A stretch of DNA of 5,191 nucleotides, from positions 1 through 5,191 of the forward strand of contig JALHUP010000029.1 in assembly GCA_022866585.1 (NCBI GenBank). The letters run 5' to 3'. This stretch comes from Candidatus Zixiibacteriota bacterium (GTDB taxonomy: Bacteria > Zixibacteria > MSB-5A5 > SM1-73). Position numbers and translations under genes: made by a program. The notes under the pieces were generated by a model that was not told where the DNA came from, ran no database searches, and worked only from the letters and a program-made list of their open reading frames with translations. Below are positions 4,619 through 5,191 of the stretch, one piece after another (positions within the stretch are counted from its first letter, which is position 1; the number at the start of each line of letters is the position of its first letter).

Positions 4619-5191
4619 ATGTTTCAATATGATGATGGAGAAAGCCAAGACACCATTGGCTCAATATTACGCCAACAGAGGGAAAACAAGAAGCTGAACT
4701 TAGAAAAGATCGCAGAGGAGTTGAAGATACGACCACAGTATTTGGAAGCACTGGAGAAAGATCAATTCGAGCTTTTGCCTGGGAAATTGTATCAAAGGTC
4801 TTTCTTAAAAGCCTATGCCCAATTTCTAAATTTGGACCAGGATCATATTCTGAAAATGTTTGAGCAGTATGGAAGTTCCAAAGAATCCTTTCGAAAAGAA
4901 CCTGAGGGAACTTTACCAGTGGGGAAGAGAGTATTGGAAGAATCTATTAAAGAGGGGTCAACTTTACAAACAGAACCTCGATTTAGCCAAAGCCACGCAG
5001 GTTACTGGTTCGCTATATGGGCAGGACTGGTTTTGGGGATATTTTGTTTAATATATTTGGCAAAACCCGGGATGAAGAAAAAACATGATATTGCATCAGA
5101 ACTCTCCGCCTCAGCTATAGAAAGTCGGAAGGGAAAGCCGGAAGTTGTGGATACCACCTCTTTTCTCTGGCGTCTTGATAATCTGTTAACC
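4619..5191 (+). CDS. RodZ-like helix-turn-helix membrane protein (3' end beyond window)
   Basis: The frame stays open for 191 codons to the last base of the window, so the gene is partial at its 3' end. Residues 11-85 form a RodZ-type helix-turn-helix domain: TIGSILRQQRENKKLNLEKI, then AEELKIRPQYLEALEKDQF, then LPGKLYQRSFLKAYAQFLNL. A linker of about 45 residues leads to a single membrane segment at about 129-147 (YWFAIWAGLVLGIFCLIYLA). A polar region follows that should be extracytoplasmic. In E. coli, RodZ binds MreB through this domain and helps set rod shape; many bacteria have shorter relatives of uncertain role. The start ATG is the only usable one after the in-frame maf stop 15 codons upstream, although its ribosome binding site is weak (AGAAG region). 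An overlapping open frame at 4860-5051 is a shadow. I assign the RodZ-like family with confidence but not RodZ function, because the C-terminal domain is cut off. Confidence 0.88.
   Translation, partial: MFQYDDGESQDTIGSILRQQRENKKLNLEKIAEELKIRPQYLEALEKDQFELLPGKLYQRSFLKAYAQFLNLDQDHILKMFEQYGSSKESFRKEPEGTLPVGKRVLEESIKEGSTLQTEPRFSQSHAGYWFAIWAGLVLGIFCLIYLAKPGMKKKHDIASELSASAIESRKGKPEVVDTTSFLWRLDNLLT

Overview
The window is a bacterial chromosomal segment of moderate GC and housekeeping character. It holds six protein-coding genes, two of them easily missed: a 57-codon membrane gene and a gene running off the right edge. The organism cannot be named from this sequence. The short GC-rich hairpin repeats, lack of long operons and Cys-rich small protein suggest an uncultured environmental lineage (FCB-group candidate phyla or Desulfobacterota-like bacteria are possibilities). 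That is a weak inference.

Layout. Positions 1-157 are non-coding and contain a small inverted repeat (45-142). The minus strand then carries a 423-aa PRC-barrel / MgtE-N / CBS protein (158-1429) and, further upstream on the same strand, a 57-aa two-helix membrane protein (1682-1855). The divergent interval 1856-2152 holds a promoter for each direction. The plus strand carries prfB (2153-3257, peptide chain release factor 2, expressed through a programmed +1 frameshift at 2219-2224), a 101-aa Cys-rich putative zinc-binding protein (3530-3835) followed by an intrinsic terminator, maf (3956-4576, nucleotide pyrophosphatase), and the 5' part of a RodZ-like helix-turn-helix membrane protein (4619 to the window end).

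The most unusual structure is a pair of closely similar MITE-like repeats in inverted orientation (1523-1696 and 3254-3458), flanking the divergent pair of the 57-aa gene and prfB. Each copy sits between two co-oriented genes. In each, one end provides the last codons or stop of the upstream gene, and the other end carries an outward-facing extended -10 motif (TGTTATAAT or TGCTATAAA) ahead of the next gene. Each has an interior with two GC-rich hairpins. One copy has a further 30-nt palindromic insertion. The elements may therefore act as portable gene-end plus promoter modules.

Functionally the genes are a mixture: translation termination (prfB), nucleotide-pool control or septation (maf), cell shape (RodZ-like), probable divalent-metal sensing (PRC/MgtE-N/CBS), and two small proteins of unknown role. 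No defence system, CRISPR array, tRNA or rRNA was seen.
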